DNA of 64,000 nt. Origin: Anadara kagoshimensis (Eukaryota; Mollusca; Bivalvia; Arcoida; Arcidae). Under the pieces are notes generated by a model. That model searched no databases and had not been told where the DNA came from. It was given only the letters and a program-made list of their open reading frames with translations. Shown piece by piece: positions 25,185 to 36,995 of the stretch; position 1 is the stretch's first letter, and the number at the start of each line of letters is the position of its first letter. A program made the position numbers and the translations under genes. The stretch spans positions 16,277,234 through 16,341,233 of the forward strand of contig CM037870.1 in the NCBI GenBank assembly GCA_021292105.1. The letters run 5' to 3'.

Positions 25185-25570
25185 ATTCATCCTTGACAGC
25201 TCTTTTGAGACCAGATAAAGTATTCATTAGCACTAGCAGAGTAATCGGTCAACATTTAAGAATGCCAGACCTAATATCTTTTAAGTATGGCTATGTAAAC
25301 CAGAAGGGAAAAGAAAAAGGAGAAGACGTAAGTCCACATGGAAGAGAACGACGGAAAAGGAAAGAAATGCCACCGTATGGACCAGCTGGAACATAGCAAA
25401 AACAGCAGCGAGGGACAGACACAAAAATGGGAAGTTAGCATTAAAGCCTTATGCGCCTTCTGGTGAGGAGAGAGAATTAAGGGTTAAGGATAAGGATGGC
25501 TATGGAAACCGTCAAACTTCTACGGATGTGCTTAATACTGCTCAAAGTGACAAAACTTTGATTATTTGAT
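25185..25570 (+). other. Unrecognised coding-like stretch
   Basis: A polar open stretch (PDKVFISTSRVIGQHLRMPD..., then a Lys/Arg/Glu-rich part) is followed by another open stretch in a different frame. Base composition is richer in G and A than the surroundings. No family recognised; probably a fragment of a mobile element or processed gene. Confidence 0.3.
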
Positions 25571-26119
25571 TACATATGTCTCCTAAAGAAGTGTAAGAAA
25601 ATATCCCCTTCTATATTGAACATTTTAATCAGAGTCTGAGACTAGCTAGGGTGAAGCTTCATGCATGGATACTCATAATGGGTTCTGACACTTTTCAAAC
25701 CATACTGTAACAATCACTAACCTTTTTCAAATGTTCTTACTCTATCCTTGCCATGAAGCACTGCCTTGAAAACCTATCAGTAAAAATGACATAAATTGTA
25801 ATTATAATCTTATGGAGCTTATCAGAGTACCGCATAATGTTGCCACTTCCTAAAAAACGTTAAAAACATTATTTTTTAAGAAAAATGTTAACTAATTTCG
25901 ATTCAAACGAAAATAATGTTTCAAAATTAGCATTATATAAAAAACTGAAAGAGTCCTTGGTTTGAGGGAAATATAGAAGATTGTCTCTCCTAGGGAACAT
26001 TATCTCCCATGTTGTTAGGAGAGGGAGATATTGTCTTTTGATGAGATGGATATTATATGAACAAACCGCCTCGGTGAAAATTACTTTGATCAGATCCTTA
26101 TAATTCACCTCATCAAATG

Positions 26120-26285
26120 ACTGATAGAATCTTACACCGGCAACAGTGTAAGACAGAGATATCTCAAACTAAGATGAATATTTTCCTGTCCAGGATGAGC
26201 TTTAGCATGTTAAGAGGATTGAAAATATTCATCCAAGTTTGAGATATCTTTGTCTTACAATGTTATTGGGTGTAGAGTTCTTTTT
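26120..26285. mobile_element. Foldback MITE (gtaagacagagatatctcaaact family)
   Basis: Arms tgtaagacagagatatctca / tgagatatctttgtcttaca in inverted order around a short loop. Relatives at 38810-38975, and partial at 28764-28795 and 31755-31810. Confidence 0.75.
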
Positions 26286-27889
26286 CTCACAAATTTGCAA
26301 CATAAACAAGAGGCTCATTGGGCCTGATACGCTCACCTGACAAATAATAGCTCAAATACCAAATGTCAAAATCTTTCATAACAGTAACGATTTGAGGCTA
26401 AAATAGTGAAAAAAAAAAAAAAAAAAAAAAAAAAAACTAGGCAATTTTTGGATGTTTTGTATCTGTGACCTTGAGCCTTGAAGGTATGGCCTTTATTAAT
26501 ATATCAAAATGATTGTGAGGCCAATACCAAATCTTCTAATATACATGCCTATACAAAACGTTTATAGTTTTTGAGAAAATTTCAGTATTGTTTTGCATCT
26601 GTGATCTAGACCTTTGAACCCATGACCTAAATCTATATATCATAATGATTGTTACATCAATACCAACAATATTCTAATATACATTTCTATAAAAAAGTTT
26701 ATAGTTTTCCAGATGATTAACCATTTCAGCATTGTTTCGCATCTGTGACCTTGACCTTTAAAACCATGACCTTTTTTTATACATCAAAATGATCGTTGTA
26801 TCAATACCTACAACATTCTGATATACATGCCATACAAAAAGTTAATAGTTTTCAAGGTAATTAATTATTTTAGTATTCTTTTGCATCTGTGACTTTGACC
26901 TTTGAACCCATGACCTTTTTCGATGTATCAAAATGATTGTTACATCAATACCAACAATATTCTAATATACATGTCTATACAAATAGTTTATAGTTTTCGA
27001 GATGATTAACCACTTTGGTATTGTTTCGCATCTGTGACCTTGACCTTTGAATCCATGACCTTTTTCTATACATCAAAATGATTGTTGTATCAATATCTAC
27101 AACAATTTAATATACATGCTTATATAAAAAGTTTATAGTTTTCCAGATAATAATTAAAATCAAAGGACAAAAAAATTAGGTCATGACCTTCACAATTGAT
27201 GTTGTCCCCATGAAGATAATTACAAGAATATGTCAAAATTGAAAACCCCATGTCATTATCTGGTCAAATAGTCAAGTTATAACAATTTAAATTAGGAAAA
27301 AATATAGTGTTGCAGCCTAGCAAATACAATACGCGCAACAATACAACATAGCAGTTAGCTGGCACACAAACACCACCAGCGGGCCTTGTCAGAAGAAAAG
27401 AGGATACGGATAAGGAATTATTTGCGACAAGATGTGTAGTGAACTATTGGTTAAAACACGATGGCAATAGACCAACCAGAAACAACCACGGACAATAAGA
27501 CCAAGGTTGTATTTAAACTGTAACAAAAACAAAATAAAAAGATAAAAATCATATTATCTAGTTGTTATTTATTGAATAGGTCATGTTATTTACAAAATAA
27601 ATAAAACAAAAATACAACACAAAACTAATTGAGTACAAAATTAAGTACTAAATACACATCCAACTACCTCCAGACATAGATCAGGATACATTACACCTAT
27701 CAAAACCTACTGAGTAACATCAAAGATACATTTCCGACCAATGGCGGATACCTATGCGGCGTTGAAAACATCCAGATACCCTAACAACACGATGGATACA
27801 TATCTGGCACCCTGACGGATATATCCAGCAAAATGACGGATACATGTCCAACAAAAATGACGGATACATATTCGGCAGTATGGAGCTTA

Positions 27890-28030
27890 ACCAATCAGTT
27901 TCCTCCGGGTACATATCCGTCACGGTGGATACATATCCAGCAAAGACAGTACAGCCAATCAGCAACCGCCGGATACATACATATCCGGCAAAAAATACCA
28001 GTATAAATACTGAAACTAATTACCAATTGC
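27890..28030 (+). promoter_or_regulatory. Putative pol II promoter: two CCAAT boxes and a TATA box
   Basis: AACCAATCAG near 27889 and AGCCAATCAG near 27952, then GTATAAATAC near 28001. Palindromic ccgg-atacatatccgg motifs lie between. The hammerhead-like motif starts about 40 bp after the TATA box, so it would lie at the very 5' end of a transcript. Confidence 0.5.
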
Positions 28031-28041
28031 TAAACATCATT

Positions 28042-28082
28042 GCCTCTGATGAAGGATGAATAAAATCCGAAACCGGTCAGGC
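28042..28082 (+). ncRNA. Hammerhead ribozyme-like motif
   Basis: Order: GCCT, CTGATGA, an extra A, GGAT, a 7-base loop, ATCC, GAAA, CCGG, TC, AGGC. Stem II is a perfect 4 bp, GCCT pairs with AGGC for stem I, and the A-CCGG-T stem III is self-complementary, as in hammerheads that act as dimers in retrozymes and Penelope-like elements. Predicted cleavage is after C28078. The extra A next to the core may reduce activity. Confidence 0.55.
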
Positions 28083-28609
28083 TAAAGTTAATAGGACACA
28101 ATATACGTCTGCCCCATTATTTTCATTTAGTGGACCAACTTAGTTGGTATCATCCCTTCTTTTTATAACACTTTAAAGCTATATAACGATTTTTTCAAAA
28201 TTAAACGCAAAAACGCATAACCCTTTTTTTGCCCGAACTTCACAAAATGAACAAACTATAGGCTTAAGACCCTAGAGAAGCCAAATATCACATCAGATTT
28301 TTTTCTCCAATCATTGGTTTTGGAGAAGAGGATTTTTTAAGATTTTTGCACCCCAAGGTCACCTTGACCTAGTTATTATAGTCATGGCAACACCATGAAC
28401 AAATCTGAATTGCATCGGCCCATACTTAATTTTCACCAAGTTTCATTGAAATCTGTCTTTTAGTTTCAGAGGAGATGTCGAAAATAGGTGTTAACAACAC
28501 TCACACACACACATGCACGCACACACGCACACATGCACATACACACGCTGCGCTATGCCATAAGCTCACATGCCCTTTTGGTCAGGTGAGCTAAAAATAA
28601 TTTGTTAAC

Positions 28610-28733
28610 AAAAAATTGTATAAAATGTTCATATTTAATGTCACCATCCATGCCTTCTGAAAATGACAAAATCAATTTCTGTTGATGTTCTCACGTAAAT
28701 GATTATGACGTCATCAATTAAGCATGTGTAAGT
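28610..28733. repeat. Repeat shared in inverted orientation with 38649-38768
   Basis: The phrase gatgttctcacgtaaatgat and tgacgtcatcaattaagc match the reverse complement of 38649-38768 with few changes. Class not determined. Confidence 0.75.
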
Positions 28734-29129
28734 AAAGTCATGACAAGCCAAACAGTGTGTGTAGCTTGTACACAGGGGGTGTAAGACAGAGATATCTTGC
28801 ACCTAGCAACTAATGGAATAATTAGGTGAAGTATGTCTCATATGAACCTGATAGAGGACTATGAATCAAGGGTGAAGATAAAAGTTTTATGCATGTACAC
28901 ACATGAACCTACACACATGCACACTGCACAAAAAGCTTAATTAGCTGTAGCTTATATTCAAAATGAAAGAACTAGATATTCTGCATATGTAAATATTGGG
29001 GAACAAAAATAAGGAATATTATTTCAAAATTATAGTACATGTACCTTCATGTATGTCTACTGACCCTGTATAAACCAGTTTGTCTTTGGAGACCAACACT
29101 CCATGTAACTAATGATATTGGGGATTAAT

Positions 29130-29362
29130 TGAATGGAGTTTTATGTCCCAGTCAAGGATATTTTACTTATATGGAGATGTTACAAGCTATAGGTGAAATT
29201 TTGACCTTGGCAGTGTGCTTAGGACAATATGCTAGGAGGATTCTTTTATGTGCTATGCCTGCCATGACACTGGGCATGGGTTTTTCAGGTCTCTTCCGAA
29301 GTGCTCAAACCCATGACCTCCCACATACAAGGTGAGCACTCTACCACTGAGTTACTGTAGTG
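29130..29362 (-). mobile_element. SINE family A, diverged
   Basis: Tail ttatgtcccagtcaaggata first, head cactgagttactgtag last. It lies 39 bp downstream of the donor of exon 29402. Confidence 0.75.
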
Positions 29363-29401
29363 ATTATATTGGGGGAACAAAGTTAACTTTGATACTTTTA
29401 C

Positions 29402-29623
29402 CTCAATCACTTTATGATCCATAGGGTGTAGTGCAAAAACGACTCTCTTGATACTAGTTTCTGGGTTTCTCCATCCATATTCCTGCACACAGTCATACAT
29501 TACAGAAGCTACTAGTTGGCAAGGATATTTTAAAATTCCTGTACCAAGAGGCGGAAATCCAACGGTGGCAAATCCATGTCTCTCTGCTTCAGATAAGCAG
29601 TTTATGATGAACAGCTTCAGCAA
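29402..29623 (-). CDS. Exon: C-terminal half of macrodomain 2
   Basis: Phase 0 in and out (acceptor TTATTTTAG, donor GTAAAAGTA). It encodes LLKLFIINCLSEAERHGFAT, then VGFPPLGTGILKYP, the second phosphate-binding loop of a macrodomain with an intact G-T-G, then the terminal helix and KRVVFALHPMDHKVIE. Of the three macrodomains this one best keeps ADP-ribose-binding features. The helix that should follow VIE is missing, so a further exon is expected downstream. Confidence 0.88.
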
Positions 29624-30034
29624 CTAAAATAAAATTAACAAGCCAATACAGTGAATTAGGATCCCCCACCAGTAGGTCCTTTTTATGATTGCACTTATTT
29701 TCAAAGGGCAATATAACTCCCAGGAAAAAATACAAAACAAGTTGGATTAAAATAGGCACATCTCCTATCAATGCTGATGCTTTGCATCAAGTTTCTTGAA
29801 AAAGTGCTTCATACTCTGGACTTTACATTCGAAGTCAAGCTTTCTTTTTAAAATTTAACACAAAATGGCATAATCCAGTTTTCAAGCAAAGTTAACAAAA
29901 TAAATAAATTATTAGTTTAAAACTATAGAAAAGCTAAATATCACATCAGCTTTGAATTTTGGGTTTTGAATTTTTTTAACTATTTTGGCAAGAAAACTCT
30001 TTTGATGGTAATCCTTCTTAAACATCTCACTTAC

Positions 30035-30268
30035 ATTCAATGAAAAATATCCACTAAAGCGCCAACCTCCTAGTGCACCATGACACAGTTTTTTGCACTT
30101 TAAATTCCCAGATGTTGTTGTTACAGCTTGGCCTATCTGTATTCCTTGTGGGTACTTGTAAGTACACTCTTGTTGTATGGATTTTCCACCAGCTAATAAC
30201 AAGGAATTAGAGACAGCTCCTTCATTTAGTTTTAATGTAGGTGAAGCAGTATTGACCACCATATCAAC
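30035..30268 (-). CDS. Exon: N-terminal half of macrodomain 2
   Basis: A 234-bp exon with phase 0 borders (acceptor TATTTATAG, donor GTAAGTGAG). It opens VDMVVNTASPTLKLNEGAVS, the VDxIVN core and GAVS loop of a macrodomain, then LLLAGGKSIQQEC, and ends LKCKKLCHGALGGW, matching the family's GNLKCKxVxH strand. Joined to 29623 without a phase change. Confidence 0.88.
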
Positions 30269-30285
30269 CTATAAATAATATACAG

Positions 30286-30700
30286 GCAAAGCTGTCTATA
30301 AAAGCCACCCAAGGGAACCATTAAAAGTGATCTTTATGGGCAGGTAGCCTTTATATACAGGTTCAAATAATATGAATAAAGAACATTTTGAATACAATTC
30401 TACTTGCAGGGCACCATTAAAAGTGATTTTTATCATGTGCAGGTGGCATATTTATACAGGTTCAAATAATACGAATAAGGAACAATTTGAATACAATTCT
30501 ACTTGCAGGGCACCATTAAAAGTGGCCTTTATATACAGGTTCAAATAATAATTTCGATACAATTCTACTTGCAGGGCACAATTAAAAGTGGCCTTTATAT
30601 ACAGGTTCAAATAATATGAATAAAGAACAATTCTACTTGCCTTTATAAATAGATGGCCCTTATATAGAGGTGGCCTTTAAGGCAGGTTGGATTGTAATAG
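30286..30700. mobile_element. Palindromic MITE P with internal tandem amplification
   Basis: Ends like CTGTCTATAAAAGCCACC and GGTGGCCTTTAAGGCAGG. The middle has about four copies of a ~100-bp unit with caattctacttgcagggcac. Other copies: 33612, 41518, 45955, 53714 and 55050. Confidence 0.75.
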
Positions 30701-31002
30701 GTATGCTAGAGTTACACACCGTAACTATATGCATGCACAGTTTATAAGTTGTAGCTTCAATACATTTAATTTGGCTGCTGTGGCAGGTAACACTGTTTTA
30801 CATGTGTTATGGAACAAAATAATCTATCTCTGCTTTTGCAGTGGACTAGCTAAGGTCTGGTAAAAACACCTCACCCCAAAGATTGAGATTCCCATGTCTT
30901 TGCTACAAAACAGGTGTTAATTTTTTTCTCCTGTATCCAATAAATTTATTTTGTAAACATTGTAAAACTTCTATCATAAAAATACCCCAAAACTCTCCAA
31001 AA

Positions 31003-31353
31003 GGTTGGTTGGATGAATGTTGCTTAACGTCGCATCAGCAATTTTTCAGCTATTCACAACGAGAGCTATTTTTTAATCTCTATGGATTAATATATAAACA
31101 ATTTTGTGTATGCATGTGAAGTGCAAGTGTGTTGTATGGTCTGCCTTGTACTAACACGCACTCAGGGCAACTTTAATGTGCTAGCTCACAGAGTCAGTAT
31201 GCCAAAGACAAGGGTACCACTCCCCAGTCCATTATTAAGGCCAATGGCAAGGAAAATTCACTTTCCCACATATGGTCCGAGCAGGACTCAAACTCACAGC
31301 AGTGAGAGACCCTGGATTTGAAGACTATCCATTTGGCCACCGCAACCTCTGGC
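31003..31353 (-). mobile_element. SINE family B
   Basis: Tail gttgaatgttgcttaacgtcgc-like first; head with gagagaccctggatttgaag last. Matches 3871-4247. Confidence 0.8.
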
Positions 31354-31571
31354 CTCTCCAAAAGGTAAAATATTTGCATTTTAAATGAATGAGATCACAA
31401 CCTAATTGTTGACATCACAATCTGGAGCGATATTGTGATGTCATATTGCATGTAGCTTGTCTTGACCCTAGGGTCAGACAGAAAAGTCTTGCCCATTTAA
31501 AACATGCAGGATTTTCAATCAATGATTAAATTTATTAATTCATCTGGTAATATTAATTGCAATTTTTTTAC

Positions 31572-31633
31572 CTCTAGACTACCAAGTCCATTTGTATCAA
31601 GTTCTATACCAATGTTTTGTACATGTTTCGGAT
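31572..31633 (-). CDS. Short exon: first strand of macrodomain 2
   Basis: A 62-bp exon between acceptor TATTTTTCAG and donor GTAAAAAAA. It encodes PKHVQNIGIELDTNGLGSLE, the leading strand and turn of macrodomain 2. It enters in phase 1 and leaves in phase 0, exactly what the exons on each side need (33858 ends in phase 1, 30268 starts in phase 0). Confidence 0.75.
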
Positions 31634-31929
31634 CTGAAAAATAAATGTAATACCCTTTTTTATATTAAAACTTACGAACTCGAGTAGGAATGATAAAGAT
31701 TTCATATAATTATTAAATTGTTAGATATTTTAGAAAGAGAAAGGTTTTGTATGAGATTAATAGAATCCGACACAAGCAACAGTGTGAGGCAGAGAATTCT
31801 GCAGATAAAACTATGAAAAGCATCATTTTCTTTTGAAACAGCATTGATGGCTGTTTTAAAAACATAATCAATATTAATACCAGAATACCAGAAATTAAAG
31901 TTGCTTACAATCCCATACATATTTATACT

Positions 31930-32480
31930 TTTAGCAGATTTTACTGTATAGACAGGTGGTCTTTATATAGAAGTAGTTGTTATTGCAGGTTTTACTGTAT
32001 AGACAGGTGGTCTTTATATAGAAGTAGTTGTTATTGCAGGTTTTACTGTATAGACAGGTGGTCTTTATATAGAAGTAGTTGTTATTGAAGGTTTTACTGT
32101 ATAAATAGGTGGCTGTTATAGCTAATAACAGGTTTTTTCTGTAAAGACAGGTGGTCTTTATACAGAAATAATTGTTATAACAGGTTTAACTATACAGACA
32201 GGTGATCTTTATATAGAGGTAATTGTTATAACAGTTTTAACTGTCTAGACAGGTGGCCTTCATAAAGAGGTGATTATTATAACAGGTTTAAAGAGGTGGC
32301 CATTATATAGAGGTGATTGTAATAACATGTTTTACTGTATACTGTATAGCCAGGTGGTTATTATTTCAAGGTGGTGGCTATAGCAGGTTTTACTGTAAAG
32401 ACAGATGGTTTTTATATAGAGGAAGTTGTTATCACATATTTTACTGTATGAACAGGTGGTCTTTATATAGAGAGTTATGT
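31930..32480. repeat. 51-bp minisatellite derived from MITE P
   Basis: The unit GCAGGTTTTACTGTATAGAC... continues AGGTGGTCTTTATATAGA; the first copies are near-identical with a 51-bp period (31985, 32036), later ones drift. About ten units. The motif is the terminal part of MITE P (acaggtggcctttata / ttgactgta). Confidence 0.8.
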
Positions 32481-32742
32481 GATGTTTATGTAGACAATTG
32501 CATAGTAGTTCACACTTTATGTTAATTATTCTAAATATCCTGACAATATTCTGACTTAAAATTTCCAAGACAGAATTCAATTTTTCCCTGACAATCTGTG
32601 ACAAACTTGAAAACAAATATGTCACTATGCAAGACTAAACATTTTTTCCAATAATGGCAAAGGTCAAAGGGATAAAAATATCTAAGTAGTATCATGTTAA
32701 AGAGAAACAAAATCAAAAGCTCTTAAGTCCTGAAACCACTTC

Positions 32743-33395
32743 TGTAGCTCCAGGGATTTTTCTAGACCACTAGAATACTGGTAATTGAACAAATTATATC
32801 GGTGTTCAGAGCAAAATAGCGCTGTCTCTTTTGTCTCTATATAAATCATCCAGCAAAATGTTGGTTAATATAGATTGAAATCCTAATCAGAACGAGATAT
32901 CCTCCAAATATGATGTTGATGATCTTGTGTAATTTATTTTTTAAAACATTGATAAACATAGCTAATTGGGAATTTTTTACTACAGAATTTGGAAAAATGT
33001 TTGTTTTTTGCATTGGGAATGGGTCCCTTTACCAGACCCTGTGGATACCCAGAAAAATCCCTGAGCTCAGTTGGTAGAGTGCTTGCTCCATAAGTGGGAA
33101 GCCATGAGTTCAAACCCCGACCACATCTGACCATAAACTTCAGTAAAAGTGGGTAGTGACTGTTCTTTCCCTAAGCACTCGGTATTACGAAATGAAAGTC
33201 ACGGTTCTTTCTGATAAGAACTTGAAATAAACAAGGTCCTGTATCACATAGGCTTGGCACAATAAAGAACCTTGCTGTATAATGCCATCAGCGAAATGCA
33301 CGGGCAAATTTTCTGCACCATTGCCTATAGCTGGCAATGTCTCAATATAAGTGAAATATTCTTGACTGGGATGTAAAACACCATTACTCAGCTAA
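32743..33395 (+). mobile_element. SINE family A interrupted by a TIR element
   Basis: The head (ctgtagctc) is cut at 32750 and resumes at 33064 (agctcagttggtagagtg), with the tail ending near attcttgactgggatg. The break falls in the pol III A box. Confidence 0.8.
32751..33063. mobile_element. TIR element CAGGGATTTTTCT, target duplication AGCTC
   Basis: Perfect 13-bp ends CAGGGATTTTTCT / AGAAAAATCCCTG, 313 bp, with AGCTC duplicated on both sides. The relative at 43136-43547 has the same ends and its own 5-bp duplication. Confidence 0.9.
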
Positions 33396-33611
33396 ACTCC
33401 TAAGTCCTTAATATGTTTCACTCTGTTCAGCAGTATGAGAAGAGTAGGCCCGATAAGATCAGACTTTAAAGGAACACTTTCCTTGAGAATGAAATATAAT
33501 TTCCTTGCCAAAACTTTAATTTCTGAAATTCCTTGACATTTTTTGAAATTCCCCAACCTTGGAAAATTAATCCCTGACTTTTCACTGTTGCATGGGAACC
33601 AAGAAGTTAGG

Positions 33612-33789
33612 TACAGTCAAACCTGTCTATAAAGGCCACCCAAGGGAACCTGTCTAGCATTTTTGGCAGGTGGTAGTTATATACAGGTTTAACTAATATG
33701 AATAAAGAGCTATTGGAATATAATTCTACGGGCCTTTATAGGCAGGTGGCCCTTACATAGAGGTGGCCTTTAAGACAGATTTGACTGTA
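33612..33789. mobile_element. MITE P, complete 178-bp copy
   Basis: Ends TACAGTCAAACCTGTCTATA and (inverted) TACAGTCAAATCTGTCTTAA-like, i.e. near-perfect inverted termini. Confidence 0.85.
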
Positions 33790-33857
33790 ACAAAATGAGA
33801 GATTTTCAAATCAGTCAATATAGTATCGGAAAATGTCAATTTTCCTCATTAACTCAC

Positions 33858-34343
33858 CATTTGTTATATCCACAAAACATCTTGAGGAGGGAAATACTCT
33901 GCTGAAATCAATACCAATGTATTTCAACCCTACCATGTGAGGCAATAGTAGTTGTTCAACTTCTCTGCTTAAAGTATCATCATTGCTACAAAGATATATT
34001 TCCATCAGGTTTTTGTATTTTGTAAAATTCTCAATAACAGCATGTACAATTAGTTGTGAAAACTTGTCACATTCAAAATCATTGGATCCATCGACCGACA
34101 ATGCAAGAGTATTGCATCTCTTTTCTTCACAGAGTCTGAAAACATCTTCAATACATTTTGGAATCTGCTCTTCAGGTGATGTGGGTGGTCTTGAAACAAC
34201 GCCATAGACTATATACCTACATGGAAGGTGTCCAGTTTCAGCACATAAAAAAACCGAATCTTCCTTAAATTTTTCAGGTCCTCCCTTTGTTACTACATCC
34301 TTACCATGGTCTGCTGCCATTTCACCAAGCATAGATTTTCCTC
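33858..34343 (-). CDS. Exon: most of macrodomain 1
   Basis: A 486-bp exon, phase 1 in (acceptor CTGTTTTGTAG) and phase 1 out (donor GTGAGTTAA). It encodes GGKSMLGEMAADHGKDVV, then CRYIVYGVV, then CNTLALSVDGSN and a helix ending in NLMEIYLCSND, in macrodomain order. The glycine loop before the last helix is not the canonical GTG, so binding may be altered. The final ~40 residues lead into macrodomain 2. Confidence 0.82.
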
Positions 34344-36480
34344 CTACAAAACAGAAAAATAATAGAATTTAGTGAATGAATAATGAACCATTAACTCTTT
34401 GGAAAAACAGTGGACACACAGCTTTGACACAAGAGGACAAATGGGCCTTATATATATATATATATATTTTTTTTGTTGTTGTGAAATTAATAGATTTTTT
34501 AAGGTATATATATTTGTTTTGTACTAGACCAGGCTTTAAATATAATACCCCTACATCCCACCTGGTCAAGGGGTTTTGGGGTTAAAATGTTAATATATAC
34601 TTTTGTCAGCATATAAATTGTGTATTTTCCGGAAATATCTCAGGAACCTTATATGTTGACTTAAGTATTTACAAAACCCCACATACTTCTATACATAACA
34701 ACACTGTACATAACTAAGCAATCAGTTAATATGATACAAAAATAATAAATAAGTAAATAAATAAAAAGAAAAAAAATAAATACATAAAACTAAATAAATT
34801 ATTGACAAATGGGTCTTATACACTCACCCTATAAATGATGGCTACCTGAAATGATATAAGAAAACTTGCCAAGAGGGCCATAATACCCAGGATGCTCACC
34901 TGAGAATAATGTGCATTAAGCTACATTTTGAAAATGTAACCTATAGATGGTCAACAGAATTCTTAAAAAATTTGAAACAATGACTTACTTACTGACCTAG
35001 TGTATTATAGAATATAATTTTATGCAAGTTGTTCATGAAAATTAACCAATACATTTCACTTCAATAATATTTAAAAGGTGTTTATATGAAATATGCTCCC
35101 CAAAAGTGTTAACTTAATTGTCCTATGACTTGACCTAGTGACCTACATACTGACCCAACATACTTACATAGCACATGTTCAAACTTGATCTAAGTTTCCT
35201 AAAGAGTAGCTACCACGGCCAAATGTCATGTATATTAGATAAAAAAAAATGACTTTTACAATGTTTAAGGGGTTTTTTATGGCTTGACCTAGTAACTTAC
35301 ATAATGACCTAACATAACCCATACACTATCGCGACCTAGTTTTTCTCAAAAGGGTCATTCCAATCAAGTCTGAGAAAGATGGGAGTGCAATAGGGGTTCT
35401 GGTTTGTTAGCGAAGATTTCCTACAATTTCACTTCGTGATCTACTTATTGACCCAACATGACCCACATAGAAATTTGACCTTGCTGTGGCCTCAAGAGTG
35501 TTAACAAAATTTTTCTATGATTGGACCTAGTAGCCTACTTCTTAACCCAACATGGTCCATGTATACTTCACCTCGCTGTTATCATGCAGATAATTCTGAT
35601 CAAGTGTGTTGAACATTGGAGTAAAATATTATAGTGTGTTAATGAGGTTTCTTTTTTATTTGACCTAGTGACCTAACTATTGACTGATTATGACCCATAT
35701 ACAAAATCTGACCTTGCTTTGGTAAAGAGAATCAGAGAATCATTGAAAGCAGGTTTGATGAAGTTTGAATTAAACCTTTGGCTCCAATAATGATAACAAA
35801 CTTATTATATGTTTTGACCTAGTGACCTACTTATTGACCCAATATGACCCATAAAAATCTTGACATGGCTTTAATCAAGAGGTTCAAACTGAGTAGGTTT
35901 GATGACGTTTGGACTAAAATTGTGGCCTCAAGAGTGTTAACAAGGTTTTTCTTTAATTTTGCCTCATGTCTTTCTTACTGAACCACCAAGGTCCATATAT
36001 AAGCTGACTCAGATTTTGTCAAGAGGATCACTGTTACAAAGTTTAATGTATATTGGATAAAAAGCAAAACAAGCAAATGTTGACACACAACACACCCTCA
36101 ATATCTGTAAAAGAAGCTCAAAACACAAACCCAAGTGTTACAGATGATAGGACATAGAGCACACCTAGTCCCCCTGCAGTTGGGGGGGGGGGAGGTTCTA
36201 TGATTTGATCTAGTGACCTAATGATTGACCCAACATGAACTATACAGGAACTTGACCTAGATTTGTCAAGACAATTATTCTGAGCAAGTCTGTTGAAATT
36301 TGGACAAATATTGGGTACCCATGTAGGGTAGGGAGAAATCTCAGCTGAGGAGTTGAACATTTCAGTTGGAGACAACGCTTGTCCCTGAGTAGGCTGCCAG
36401 GTACACAGAACCCTTAATGTCTACAGTTTAAAATGATAAATGGATCATACACAACGGAATAATACTTTTGATAAAGTTCT
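34344..36480. repeat. Intron with GACCTAGTGACCT-rich repeat tract
   Basis: From about 34880 to 36300 loosely repeated units contain gacctagtgacctac and tgacccaacatgaccc. TGACCTAGTGACCT is exact at about 35135, 35660 and 35815. A GGGGGGGGGG run lies near 36182. (CAGACAGA)n-like repeats lie near 36483-36520. Confidence 0.65.
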
Positions 36481-36995
36481 GCAGACAGACAGACAGATAG
36501 ACAGGCAGGCAGGCAGGTAGGCAGACAAGGTGATTCCGGTTTACTCCCCCCAACTTTGTTGTAGGATATAATGATCAACTGTTGCAATAGCATCAATGAT
36601 TCTAGGGTTAGCATTTACAGATGAATGATGATATGGAAAGTAAATGTACCATAATCTTACATAGTTAATAGAGCAATGTTAACTCTCTTGCCATACAGAC
36701 ACATATGTCCTTTCAATGGAATTGACAATTTTTCGTTAAATGACAAAGAGATACTCATAATCGTTTGTAAAGTAAACAAAAGTGCAAAATGTTGACTATT
36801 GAGATTATAATCTACAATTAACTGATGATGTCATTTGACTACAAAAACATCTGACATCATGACTTATTCTTATACTTATGTTATTCTTGACGTCATATCA
36901 TTTCGCATTATGAACTTCAACTTGGCACTGCCAATGTTGGGTTGAAAATTAATTTTGGCAGCAAGAGGGTTACAGGAAATTATAACTATACATAC

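Larger units (their letters stand above)
26307..28597. mobile_element. GCTCACCTG-type element interrupted by a promoter/ribozyme-bearing segment
   Basis: Starts caagaggctcattgggcc and ends gtcaggtgagctaaaaa. ~140-bp units with gaccttgacctttgaa run to about 27150. From about 27300 to 28165 a different segment is present; element-like sequence (caaggtcaccttgacctag) resumes afterwards. Confidence 0.65.
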
